Assembly: GCA_946553025.1 (NCBI GenBank)
Contig: CAMNRM010000033.1
Coordinates: 1-56,616, forward strand
Source: an uncultured Clostridium sp.
GTDB taxonomy: Bacteria; Bacillota; Clostridia; Lachnospirales; Lachnospiraceae
DNA length: 56,616 bases
Direction of reading: 5' to 3'
Shown here: positions 8,165-16,247 of the stretch, in pieces
Numbering within the stretch: position 1 is the stretch's first letter
Layout of the letters: each line of letters opens with the position of its first letter
Program-made: the position numbers and the translations under genes
Notes under the pieces: model-generated
Database searches by the model: none
The model's input: only the letters and a program-made list of their open reading frames with translations
What the model was told of the DNA's origin: nothing

Positions 8165-9178
8165 TTAAGCTTTTTTCTTTCCCAGATTCCCCGACCGGAT
8201 AACCACATCCAAAAGTACGGAGAAGACTACGATTATACCGATAACCAGACGCTGGATACCTACCTGTGCGCCGATCATGTTCAGGCCGTTTTCCAGGGTC
8301 TGCCATACGGCTGCCCCGGCAAAGGTTCCTAAAAGAAGACCGGTTCCGCCAAGCGGGGAGATTCCGCCGATAACGCCGGCTGCCACGCCGTACATCTCAT
8401 ACATATTTCCGGCTTCCATATTTCCCATACCGGCCTGTGCGCAGAGGATGAATCCGACGACGCAGGCGCAGACGGCACTGACCAGATAAGCCTTAATGGT
8501 GGTCGATACGACGTTGACACCGGAAAGCTTGGCGGCATCGACGTTCGATCCGATAGCGTAAATATGACGGCCCATCCTTGTCTTGGAGAGCAAGAAGAAG
8601 AACACAAGGAAGAGTACCAGGGCAATCCAGAAGGTGTTGAAAATGCCAAAGGTTTTTCCGTAGTAGAAGAAGTTCTGGAAGGCGTCGCCTGCTTCTTTTC
8701 CGATTCCTGTGGCAATGGCGTCGGTATTGCGGTTATTATTGACCATGTAGGCCGCGCCGCGGGTTACGAACATGGTTCCCAGTGTGGCAATAAACGGCGG
8801 CAGCTTAAATTTTCCGACTAAGAATCCGTTGACCACGCCGCATAAGAGGCAGCAGGCCATAGCCACAGCCATAGCCACAACCGGAGTGATGCCCATGGTC
8901 ATCAGCGTGGCGGAAATCATTGCGCTCATTCCGACCATGGAACCGATGGAAAGGTCGATATTTCCCGTGATCAGCAGGTAGCTCTGTCCCACGCCGATCA
9001 GCAGGTACTTGGACATGGAACGCAGAAGGTTCATCACGTTCTGTCCGGAAAATACATTGCTGTCAATAATGCCAAAGGCAATATAGATAATGATCAGCCC
9101 GGCAAAGGCAGTGATTACCGCCCCCATCCCCCGGGTATTTAACAGCCGTTTTACGGCGCTCTGCTTTGATTCTTTCAT
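8165..9178 (-). CDS. Sugar ABC transporter permease (RbsC family)
   Basis: A 337-residue, very hydrophobic protein of the BPD_transp_2 family, which forms the membrane channel of ribose/galactose-type importers. About eight to ten membrane segments are visible, with the family loop GSMVGMSAMISATLMTMG near residues 75-95 and GGISPLGGTGLLLGTFAGAA near 265-290. The ATG follows GGGGAGGAAAAAGAG. It lies 15 nt after the ATPase gene and is presumably co-translated; partners are the ATPase (9194-10699) and the two-domain binding protein. Confidence 0.93.
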   Translation of the reverse strand: MKESKQSAVKRLLNTRGMGAVITAFAGLIIIYIAFGIIDSNVFSGQNVMNLLRSMSKYLLIGVGQSYLLITGNIDLSIGSMVGMSAMISATLMTMGITPVVAMAVAMACCLLCGVVNGFLVGKFKLPPFIATLGTMFVTRGAAYMVNNNRNTDAIATGIGKEAGDAFQNFFYYGKTFGIFNTFWIALVLFLVFFFLLSKTRMGRHIYAIGSNVDAAKLSGVNVVSTTIKAYLVSAVCACVVGFILCAQAGMGNMEAGNMYEMYGVAAGVIGGISPLGGTGLLLGTFAGAAVWQTLENGLNMIGAQVGIQRLVIGIIVVFSVLLDVVIRSGNLGKKKA

Positions 9179-9193
9179 CTCTTTTTCCTCCCC

Positions 9194-10699
9194 TTAACCG
9201 GCCTGTTTCTTTTCAAATTCGGTTGCATATTTTAAGACTTCGTTCTGGGTGGTTTCCTTTGCCATAACTTCTCCGGTGATCCTTCCGTCGCACATCACAA
9301 TTACCCGGTCGGCGATGCCAAGGACTTCCGGCATTTCCGAGGAAACAAACATTACGGCAATTCCCTGCTGCTTTAACTGGTTCATCAGATGGTAGATTTC
9401 CACCTTTGCGCCGACGTCGATACCCCTGGTCGGTTCGTCGAAAATCACGACCCGGGAGTTTCTTGCCAGCCATTTCCCGACCACGACCTTCTGCTGGTTT
9501 CCGCCGGAGAGGTTTGCTGCGTTAATCTCCACATTGGGCGTTTTAATCATTAAATTCGACACGGCTTTTTCGCAGAGTTCGTCTTCTTTTTTGCTGTTAA
9601 TGACCCCGAGTGCACTGCAGACCAGATCGAGGTTGGGAAGCGAGAGATTGTGCCGGATGCTTAACTTGGTGCAAAGACCGTCCTTTTTCCGATCCTCCGG
9701 TGCCAGTACGATTCCGGCCTTAATCGCGTCCATCGGGCAGTGAATCGTGACTTCCTTGCCGTCGAGGATGATTTTTCCGCTGGTTTTTGGGTCAACCCCG
9801 AAGATGGCCCGGGTGGTTTCCGTCCGCCCTGCACCCATCAGCCCGGCAAAGCCGACAATCTCACCTTCATATAAAGAAAAGTTAATATCGCGCACCAGCT
9901 TTCCGGCATTCAGCCCCGAAACCTCAAAAATCTTCTTTCCCTTGGGACATTCCACCCGGGGGAACTGTTCCTTGATTTCCCGGCCGACCATGTTGGCAAT
10001 AATCTGATCCATCGTCATCTCGGCAAAAATGCCGTCGGTGATGTACTGGCCGTCCCGCATAATCGTTACCCGATCCACGATCGCCTTTAATTCCTCTAAG
10101 CGGTGCGAGATATAGACGATTCCGCAGCCGTCGGCTTTTAACTTGCGGATAATCCGGAAAAGCTCTTCGATCTCCTTGGCCGTCAGGGAGGAGGTCGGTT
10201 CGTCCATAATTAAGATTTTTGCGTGGATGGAGAGTGCCTTGGCAATCTCAACCATCTGCTGCTTGGAAACCGGCAGATCGCCCACCATCTGGCGGGGGTC
10301 GAGATCAATTTTTAATTCGCTTAATATGCCGGCGGCTTCTTCTTCCATCTCCCGGTCTTTTAATACCACACCGCCGACCTTTTCCCGTCCCAGAAACATA
10401 TTTTCCGCGACCGAGAGATGGCGGCACATGTTCAGCTCCTGGTGGATAATGGCAACGCCGACTTCCTGGGCTTGTTTGGGCGTCAGGCTTTCATAGTCTT
10501 TCCCAAAGATCGTCATCGAGCCGCCGTCCTTGGTGTAAACGCCGCTTAAAATCTTCATCAGCGTGGACTTTCCCGCGCCGTTTTCGCCCAGAAGCGCCAT
10601 AACCTCTCCCGAGCGAAGTTCAAAATTTACCCGGTCAAGAGCTTTTACGCCAGGGAAATTTTTAACGATTTCCTTCATGGATACAATGACTTCTCCCAT
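9194..10699 (-). CDS. Sugar ABC transporter ATP-binding protein (RbsA/MglA family)
   Basis: 501 residues with two ABC cassettes, typical of ribose/galactose importers. Cassette 1 has Walker A GENGAGKST (~36-44), a signature region DLPVSKQQMVEIAKAL and Walker B ILIMDEPTSSL. Cassette 2 has the usual family variation in Walker A (GLMGAGRTE), with intact signature LSGGNQQKV and Walker B VVIFDEPTRGID. It should energise import through the permease at 8165-9178. The start is ATG behind GGGGAAGGA with short spacing. This fully normal paralogue contrasts with the degenerate RbsA-like protein encoded at 14698-16143. Confidence 0.95.
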   Translation of the reverse strand: MGEVIVSMKEIVKNFPGVKALDRVNFELRSGEVMALLGENGAGKSTLMKILSGVYTKDGGSMTIFGKDYESLTPKQAQEVGVAIIHQELNMCRHLSVAENMFLGREKVGGVVLKDREMEEEAAGILSELKIDLDPRQMVGDLPVSKQQMVEIAKALSIHAKILIMDEPTSSLTAKEIEELFRIIRKLKADGCGIVYISHRLEELKAIVDRVTIMRDGQYITDGIFAEMTMDQIIANMVGREIKEQFPRVECPKGKKIFEVSGLNAGKLVRDINFSLYEGEIVGFAGLMGAGRTETTRAIFGVDPKTSGKIILDGKEVTIHCPMDAIKAGIVLAPEDRKKDGLCTKLSIRHNLSLPNLDLVCSALGVINSKKEDELCEKAVSNLMIKTPNVEINAANLSGGNQQKVVVGKWLARNSRVVIFDEPTRGIDVGAKVEIYHLMNQLKQQGIAVMFVSSEMPEVLGIADRVIVMCDGRITGEVMAKETTQNEVLKYATEFEKKQAG

Positions 10700-10840
10700 T
10701 CCTTCCCCTACTTTCTTTTTTCGCTGCCGGTTACATATTTACAGTAATTTACAGCAGCTTTTTTATGTTTTGCTCAAGCCATTCCTGTTTTATCTGGAAA
10801 TTTTATAATAAATCTGCATTTAAATCTTTATCAGGAAATT

Positions 10841-11725
10841 TTACGGTAAATCCGGATGCAAACCTGTATGCATGGCGACGCTGAGTGCGGCGATATCACC
10901 GATGGCATCCCCGAGTTTTGCAGGAAGAATCTGACAGGCTGCCAGGTTTTTTTCCAGTGTTTCTTTTTTAAGAACCTTCTGCATCTCCTCTTCCATAAAC
11001 CGTCCTGCCCTTGCATAGATGCTGCCGATAATGATTCTCTCCGGGTTGAATAAATCGATAAGAAGCGATAAAAGTCTTCCCAGATAGTTTCCCGTATCCG
11101 CCCAGAGTTTTAAAGCTTCTTCGTCCCCGGCGGCTGCCCGCAGGGCAAGTTCCTTTGCGCTACCCCTTCCGTACTGGGCAATGCCGCCTCCGCTGCAGTA
11201 GCCCTCGTAGGACCCGGCCTTCCCGTAACCTGTGTGTCCGTCCGGAAAGAGCCTGAGATGACCGGCTTCCCCGGCCATGCCGCAGCTTCCGGTGTAGAGT
11301 TTTCCGTTTAAGATGAGTCCCGCTCCAAGCCCTGTTCCAAAGGTTAAAAAGATCATGTGAGAGCATCCCCTTCCGGCACCGAAGCGCCACTCGGCAAGGG
11401 CACAGGCATCGGCATCATTTTGCAGGTAAGCGGGTACGTGAAAGGCTTCGCTTAACTTTCGGGTAATCGGAACATCATCCCAGCCCGGAAGATTTGGCGG
11501 CGACAGAATCCTTCCGTTTTCCTGATCCAGAGGACCGCCGCAGCTGACGCCGATGGAAAGCACCTGTTTTGTCCAGAGAGTTCTTACACCGGAAAAAATT
11601 TCTTCCAGTGTTTCTTTGCAGCTCCTGGTGGGAAAGGCAAGCTTTTCTAAAATCCTTCCCCTTTCATCCCCGCGGACAACGGCGCATTTCGTTCCGCCGA
11701 TATCGATTCCTATGTATTCCTTCAT
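10841..11725 (-). CDS. ROK-family sugar kinase
   Basis: A 294-residue ROK (repressor-ORF-kinase) protein that probably phosphorylates the imported sugar. Visible motifs are the phosphate loop GIDIGGTK at residues 5-12, the catalytic segment LQNDADACALAEW with its Asp, and GTGLGAGLI. No N-terminal helix-turn-helix, so it is a kinase rather than a repressor. The usual zinc motif CxCGxxGCxE is absent; the same place reads YGKAGSYEGYCSGGG. The start is set at the second ATG, giving the family-like MKEYIGIDIGG; an ATG nine bases upstream is also possible. First gene of the leftward sugar unit and divergent from the two-component system. Confidence 0.85.
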   Translation of the reverse strand: MKEYIGIDIGGTKCAVVRGDERGRILEKLAFPTRSCKETLEEIFSGVRTLWTKQVLSIGVSCGGPLDQENGRILSPPNLPGWDDVPITRKLSEAFHVPAYLQNDADACALAEWRFGAGRGCSHMIFLTFGTGLGAGLILNGKLYTGSCGMAGEAGHLRLFPDGHTGYGKAGSYEGYCSGGGIAQYGRGSAKELALRAAAGDEEALKLWADTGNYLGRLLSLLIDLFNPERIIIGSIYARAGRFMEEEMQKVLKKETLEKNLAACQILPAKLGDAIGDIAALSVAMHTGLHPDLP

Positions 11726-11782
11726 TTCACCCATCTCCGCTGCAGTTTGACCATGTATAAAGCAAAAATTTAAGATAGTCTT

Positions 11783-11811
11783 AGTATATCATAACAAAAA
11801 ATATCCTTTAA
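11783..11811 (-). promoter_or_regulatory. Putative promoter of the sugar-transport unit
   Basis: On the reverse strand TTAAAG, 17 bp, TATACT. The weak -35 suggests that an activator, plausibly the divergent AraC-type regulator, is needed. Confidence 0.45.
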
Positions 11812-11850
11812 GGGGGTATTCTTTCGGTTAATGTAGACAATCTTTTGATT

Positions 11851-11879
11851 TTGACTTCTGTCTGTAAATCTGTTATACT
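11851..11879 (+). promoter_or_regulatory. Promoter of the two-component system
   Basis: TTGACT, 17-bp spacer, TATACT: five of six matches in each box, about 110 bp before the response-regulator start. Confidence 0.65.
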
Positions 11880-11989
11880 ACTTTTTAAATGTTCTGTTGT
11901 TTTTGGGGGATAATTGTAATTGAAAACATTTTACCATGAACGCATGTGAACCGCGGCACGGAAACAAAAAAGGTTGGGTGAAAAACAGG

Positions 11990-13594
11990 ATGATTAAGGT
12001 ATTGATTGCTGACGATGAACAAAAGATCTGCCAGCTGATTGAAAAGCTGGTGGACTGGCCGGGGCTTCAAATGCAGGTGGCCGGTACGGCGGCGAATGGT
12101 CTGGAGGCTCTGGAGAAAATACAGTCCCTGCACCCGGATATCGTGATTACGGATATCCGTATGCCGGGGTATGACGGGCTGGAACTGATTCGTCTGAGTA
12201 AGGAATACTGTCCGAAAACGGAGTTTATTATTATCAGCGGCTACCGGCATTTTGAGTATGCCCAGACCGCGATCCGCTACGGCGTCCACGCCTATATTTT
12301 AAAGCCTATTAAAAAGGATGAACTGACGCAAACCCTGCGCAAGCTGGGCGAGAAATTTCAGGAAAATACGGCGAGAGAAATCAGCGAAGAGCAGTTAAAG
12401 CAGACCTTAAACACGGATAAGCAGACCCTGCGCCGGACATTTTTTTCGGATTTTATTGCCCGACGCAGCCGGGAGCGCTTATCCTGGCCGACGGAAAAGA
12501 TTAATCAGGAGTTTCGCTATGCATTTTCTTTGGGGGAATTCTGCATTGCCGTGCTGAAGATGGACGGGCGAGTGTTTGACCAGCCAAAAAACCAGGCGTT
12601 TATGGCGGATAAGGTGGAAAATGCCGCAGCGCGTCTTTTTAAGGATCTGGTAAATGACTATGAACTTCTGTTTTTTGGAGGGTTTTACTATTTCCTTTTT
12701 CAGATGCAGCCGGAGCACCGGGCGGGAGTCCGCAGGCAGATGAAGCTTCTTTTGGATGAGCTTCGGGTGCAGGGAGATATTTTGCAGGATTTTGCCGTTA
12801 CGGCTGCCTTGGGGAAGGGCTGCGAAAAACTTTCGGACCTGGAAGCTTCTTTAGATAACGCCCGGCAGAATATCGAAGAGCGGCTGGTTCTGGGTACGGG
12901 GAAGCTTTACGAGAATGAATTTCCGGAAAATATGCCGGTGAAGTTTACCGAATTTACTGAGTTTGGACGTCAGTTTTCGCAGGCTTTGGAAACGCTGGAG
13001 GTATTCCCTGTCCGCGAGGTTCTTCTTAAATTAAAAGCGCAGGTTCTGGCGGCAGAGGGGATTTCGGGACATGAACTTTTGCATGTGGCAGAGGAGGTTA
13101 TCAGCCTTTATCGGTTCTCGATGAAGAATTTTCAGATTCCGCTGGAGGAGGATGTCCAGGGAAAGCTTTCCACGGGAACCAGAAACTGTGCGTCGGCTGG
13201 CGAATTGTTTGATTATCTTATCCGTGAAGTCACGGTTTCCTATGAGAAGGCGGCAGTAAAGAAGCGTCAGAAGGAAAACCGGCCCATCCGCGTCGTCAAG
13301 CAGTTTATTGCCGCGCATTACCAGGAAGCAATAACTTTAGAGCAGGTTAGTGCGGCAGCCGGGCTTTCTCCTGCCTATTTCAGCACCGTGTTTAAAAAGG
13401 ATACGGGAATGACGTTTCTGGAATACCTCTCGGGCGTGCGCATGGATGCGGCCAAGCATCTGTTAAAGGAAACGAACCGGACGGTTGCGGATATCTGTGC
13501 GGCTGTGGGCTACAGTGATGTGCGCTATTTTACGAAATCATTTACCAAATACTCCGGATTAAAGCCAAACGAGTATAGAAAGCTGTATTCATGA
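11990..13594 (+). CDS. YesN-type response regulator with AraC-family DNA-binding domain
   Basis: 534 residues. The receiver domain is at 1-120, with acidic pair Asp8/Asp9, phospho-acceptor Asp55 (DIVITDIRMPG) and Lys near 105 (LKPIKK). A ~290-residue middle region follows, and the C-terminal ~100 residues are a double helix-turn-helix AraC domain (LEQVSAAAGLSPAYFSTVFK ... DICAAVGYSDVRYFTKSF). Such regulators activate sugar-uptake operons when phosphorylated by the partner kinase, here the next gene, whose ATG overlaps the stop codon (ATGA). The start is chosen as MIKVLIADDE; a GTG at 11978 is an alternative. The obvious target is the divergent sugar-transport promoter. Confidence 0.92.
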   Translation: MIKVLIADDEQKICQLIEKLVDWPGLQMQVAGTAANGLEALEKIQSLHPDIVITDIRMPGYDGLELIRLSKEYCPKTEFIIISGYRHFEYAQTAIRYGVHAYILKPIKKDELTQTLRKLGEKFQENTAREISEEQLKQTLNTDKQTLRRTFFSDFIARRSRERLSWPTEKINQEFRYAFSLGEFCIAVLKMDGRVFDQPKNQAFMADKVENAAARLFKDLVNDYELLFFGGFYYFLFQMQPEHRAGVRRQMKLLLDELRVQGDILQDFAVTAALGKGCEKLSDLEASLDNARQNIEERLVLGTGKLYENEFPENMPVKFTEFTEFGRQFSQALETLEVFPVREVLLKLKAQVLAAEGISGHELLHVAEEVISLYRFSMKNFQIPLEEDVQGKLSTGTRNCASAGELFDYLIREVTVSYEKAAVKKRQKENRPIRVVKQFIAAHYQEAITLEQVSAAAGLSPAYFSTVFKKDTGMTFLEYLSGVRMDAAKHLLKETNRTVADICAAVGYSDVRYFTKSFTKYSGLKPNEYRKLYS

Positions 13595-14685
13595 AAGAAC
13601 TGATAAAAACCAAACTGCACTATCTTTCCCGGCGTCTGTTTTTGTGTGCCTGCGCGGGTCTTGTGCTGCTCGTTCTTTATCTGGGGCTGTGCTGGAAGCT
13701 GTGTGCAGCGGCGCAGGCAGGCCCTGTTCCTCTCCTTTTTGCGGCGGCAGCGGCTGTGGGCTACATCCTGCTGATCCTTCGCCTGGTTGTCCGCCCCTAC
13801 CAGGAAACAAGAAAAATTTACGAGCAGTTTGCCATGGGCTACGTGCTGAATGACTTTTTCCACCAGCCGCATCCCCTTACTCCGGAGAGCGAGCTTGCCA
13901 TTGCGCGGCTGGATGAAATTATTGACCGGAACAACCTGATCCATCATTCCAAAAAGCAGGCAGAATACCTGGCGCTGCAGAACCAGATTAATCCGCATTT
14001 TCTCTACAATACCCTGGAGGGCATTAGGAGTGAGGCTTTGATTGCGGGGCTTGACAGTGTGGCGGAGATGACGGAGGCCCTGGCGACGTTTTTCCGCTAT
14101 ACGATTTCTCAGGTGGAAAACCTGGTGACCCTGGAAGACGAGCTTGCCAATATTGAAAACTACTATTACATCCAGCAGTTTCGCTTCGGCGATAAACTGG
14201 GGCTGCGCATTGAATATGCCCTGGATGATGCCGGCGATGAATGGGACGATTCCGGCAGTGAAGCAGCGCAGACGGAAGAAATGGACTGCGCCGTCACGCA
14301 TCTGGACGTTCTTTCCTGCCGCCTGCCCAAGCTTACTTTACAGCCCATTGTCGAAAACGCTATCTATCATGGTATCGAGAGGAAGACCGATAAGGGGAAT
14401 CTGGTGATCCGCATTGAGGTAAGCGATCTCTGTCTTCGTATCCGTGTTTCGGACGACGGACTGGGGATGGATGAGCGGACACTGTGCCAGCTTAATGAAA
14501 AGCTGCGGCGGCTGACCCTGGATGAGGAAACGCCGCCTCCGGGAAAACGGGGCGGGATTGCCCTGATGAATGTCAATAACCGGATTAAGCTTTTGTTTGG
14601 TGAAAACTACGGACTGGCGGTTTACAGCAGGGAAGGCGTGGGAACCGATGTGGTGGTTTCGCTTCCCCTGATCCGGGAATCCTAA
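13591..14685 (+). CDS. YesM-type sensor histidine kinase without extracellular sensor domain
   Basis: 364 residues. Two membrane segments (~11-33 and ~39-61) are separated by only a handful of residues, so there is no room for the large extracytoplasmic sensor usual in YesM kinases. A short HAMP-like stretch is followed by the His_kinase domain with phospho-acceptor His136 (NQINPHFLYNTLEGIR), the N box LQPIVENAIYHGI and the G boxes DDGLGMD and GGIALMNVNNR. It should autophosphorylate and pass phosphate to the regulator encoded by the preceding, overlapping gene. An acidic insert of ~20 residues (DDAGDEWDDSGSE) interrupts the region before the N box. How it senses a signal is unclear; the next gene is a candidate adaptor. 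Confidence 0.9.
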   Translation: MKELIKTKLHYLSRRLFLCACAGLVLLVLYLGLCWKLCAAAQAGPVPLLFAAAAAVGYILLILRLVVRPYQETRKIYEQFAMGYVLNDFFHQPHPLTPESELAIARLDEIIDRNNLIHHSKKQAEYLALQNQINPHFLYNTLEGIRSEALIAGLDSVAEMTEALATFFRYTISQVENLVTLEDELANIENYYYIQQFRFGDKLGLRIEYALDDAGDEWDDSGSEAAQTEEMDCAVTHLDVLSCRLPKLTLQPIVENAIYHGIERKTDKGNLVIRIEVSDLCLRIRVSDDGLGMDERTLCQLNEKLRRLTLDEETPPPGKRGGIALMNVNNRIKLLFGENYGLAVYSREGVGTDVVVSLPLIRES

Positions 14686-14697
14686 AGGACATCGAAA

Positions 14698-16143
14698 ATG
14701 AAACGTGAACTTTTATGCATCGATCATGTCAGTTTAATAAAAAACGGGGAAACCTGGCTGGATAACCTGAATTTCCAGATGTTTGCCGGGGAGATTATGG
14801 GGCTGGTATCCCAAAGCAATAAGGGCCATGATCAGCTGATTGATTTAATCTGCTACAACCGTCCGATTTCTTTTGGGCGGGTGTGGTACAACGGGCGGAT
14901 TGTGAACCGCTATTCGTTCAGCGACAACAGCAGCAACCGGGTTGCCGTTATCGAGCAGCAGAGCCATCTGGTCGAGGATTTAAGCGTTGCCGATAATGTT
15001 TTCGTTCTCCGGGAGGGATTTAAGAAGTATCTGATTCAGGAGAGGGTGCTTCGGGAACAGGCGGAGCGGTTTTTTGCGGAAAACGGTATTTCTGTCAGCC
15101 TGCACAAGCGGGTGTTTGCGCTGACTCCCTTAGAGCGCAGCCTGGTGGAACTGGGAAAGGCGCTGTTAATGGGATGCCGCCTGCTGATTGTGGATAACCC
15201 CGGCAATTTCCTCAGCCAGACAGAGTTAAATGAGTTTCAGCACCGTTTGCGGGAGGTGAAAAAGCAGGGGATTTCCGTTTTATACATCGGCAACCATCAC
15301 CAGGAGGTGTTCCGCATTGCCGACAGGACTTCACTGTTCTCCAACGGTCGGATTATCAAGGTTTTTGAACAGGATGAGATGACCGATGAGAAGATGGCAC
15401 CTTATATTACGGAATGGTTCGTTCCCAAGGCAAAAAATGAACAGGAAACCTCGGAGGGTGCCCTGCATTTTCATCATGTATGCACCGAAAACCTTGATCA
15501 CCTGCGCTTTAATCTTCACCGGGGGGAATGTCTGACCCTTCTGGATATGGATAACCGGATTGCGGGGGATATCCTTGATCTGCTGACCGGGGCACTGCGC
15601 GGGACGTCCGGCTGGATTACCCTGGAACACCAGCACTATCAGCCGCAGACTATCGGCGACTGCCTGGACGCCGGGATTGCCATTATCCCCAAGAATCCAG
15701 TGGAAAACCTGCTTTTTGAGCACCGCAGCTACATGGAAAACCTGACGTTTTTTGTGGATCGGAAGCTGAAAAAAACCATTGTTCCGGAAAAAATCTACCG
15801 CAGCATCCGCAGGGAATTTGCCCCCGTGATTGGCCCGGCTTTGGATGAAGCATCGGTGGAAAACCTTCCCTTTATCGAAAAGCTTGCCCTGGTCTATTAC
15901 CGTATGCAGCTGTTAAATCCCCGCGTCCTTGTCTGCGTTCAGCCGCTGGCCCGGGGGGATATGTTTGTGCGGATGAAGATCCTGACCCTGCTTCGGCAGA
16001 TATTAAAGATGGGAACGGCGGTGCTGATTATCACGGCAAATATCTCCGATACCCTGGAGATTTCTGATCGGCTGATGGTGATTGAACACGGGCGCTGTGC
16101 GGCTTCTTATGATAAAACGGAGTTTGGGAAGCTGGACTGGTGA
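14698..16143 (+). CDS. Degenerate RbsA-like double ABC protein, predicted unable to hydrolyse ATP
   Basis: 481 residues with the length and two-cassette layout of sugar-ABC ATPases, but all catalytic motifs are decayed. The cassette 1 Walker A site reads GLVSQSNKGHDQLIDL (no GKS/T), the signature reads LTPLERSLVELGKALL, and Walker B ends IVDNP instead of DEP. The cassette 2 P-loop reads LLDMDNRIAGD, the signature position reads NLPFIEKLALVYYRM, and Walker B ends CVQP. The frame is intact, with no stops or shifts over 1.4 kb, so it looks selected for something other than ATP hydrolysis. It starts 12 nt after the sensorless kinase and is surely co-transcribed. Inference: a regulatory adaptor that binds the sugar permease or kinase and relays transport state. 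No further function is recognised. Confidence 0.82.
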   Translation: MKRELLCIDHVSLIKNGETWLDNLNFQMFAGEIMGLVSQSNKGHDQLIDLICYNRPISFGRVWYNGRIVNRYSFSDNSSNRVAVIEQQSHLVEDLSVADNVFVLREGFKKYLIQERVLREQAERFFAENGISVSLHKRVFALTPLERSLVELGKALLMGCRLLIVDNPGNFLSQTELNEFQHRLREVKKQGISVLYIGNHHQEVFRIADRTSLFSNGRIIKVFEQDEMTDEKMAPYITEWFVPKAKNEQETSEGALHFHHVCTENLDHLRFNLHRGECLTLLDMDNRIAGDILDLLTGALRGTSGWITLEHQHYQPQTIGDCLDAGIAIIPKNPVENLLFEHRSYMENLTFFVDRKLKKTIVPEKIYRSIRREFAPVIGPALDEASVENLPFIEKLALVYYRMQLLNPRVLVCVQPLARGDMFVRMKILTLLRQILKMGTAVLIITANISDTLEISDRLMVIEHGRCAASYDKTEFGKLDW

Positions 16144-16247
16144 GGGGAGGTTATGGTTTATGGTGTATGGTTTATGAAGTATTGTGTATAAGAAGATGTC
16201 TGGAGGAAAAACTAAAAAAAGTTTGAAAGAAAAAGGAGGAAACAGCA

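Noticed and set aside
13525-14301. Long reverse frame opposite the kinase gene
   Set aside because: It is the antisense of the histidine kinase, with no ribosome site and no recognisable domain.
14698-16143. Calling the degenerate ABC gene a pseudogene
   Set aside because: There is no frameshift or internal stop over 481 codons, and it is tightly spaced within an operon; kept as a CDS with lost catalytic motifs.
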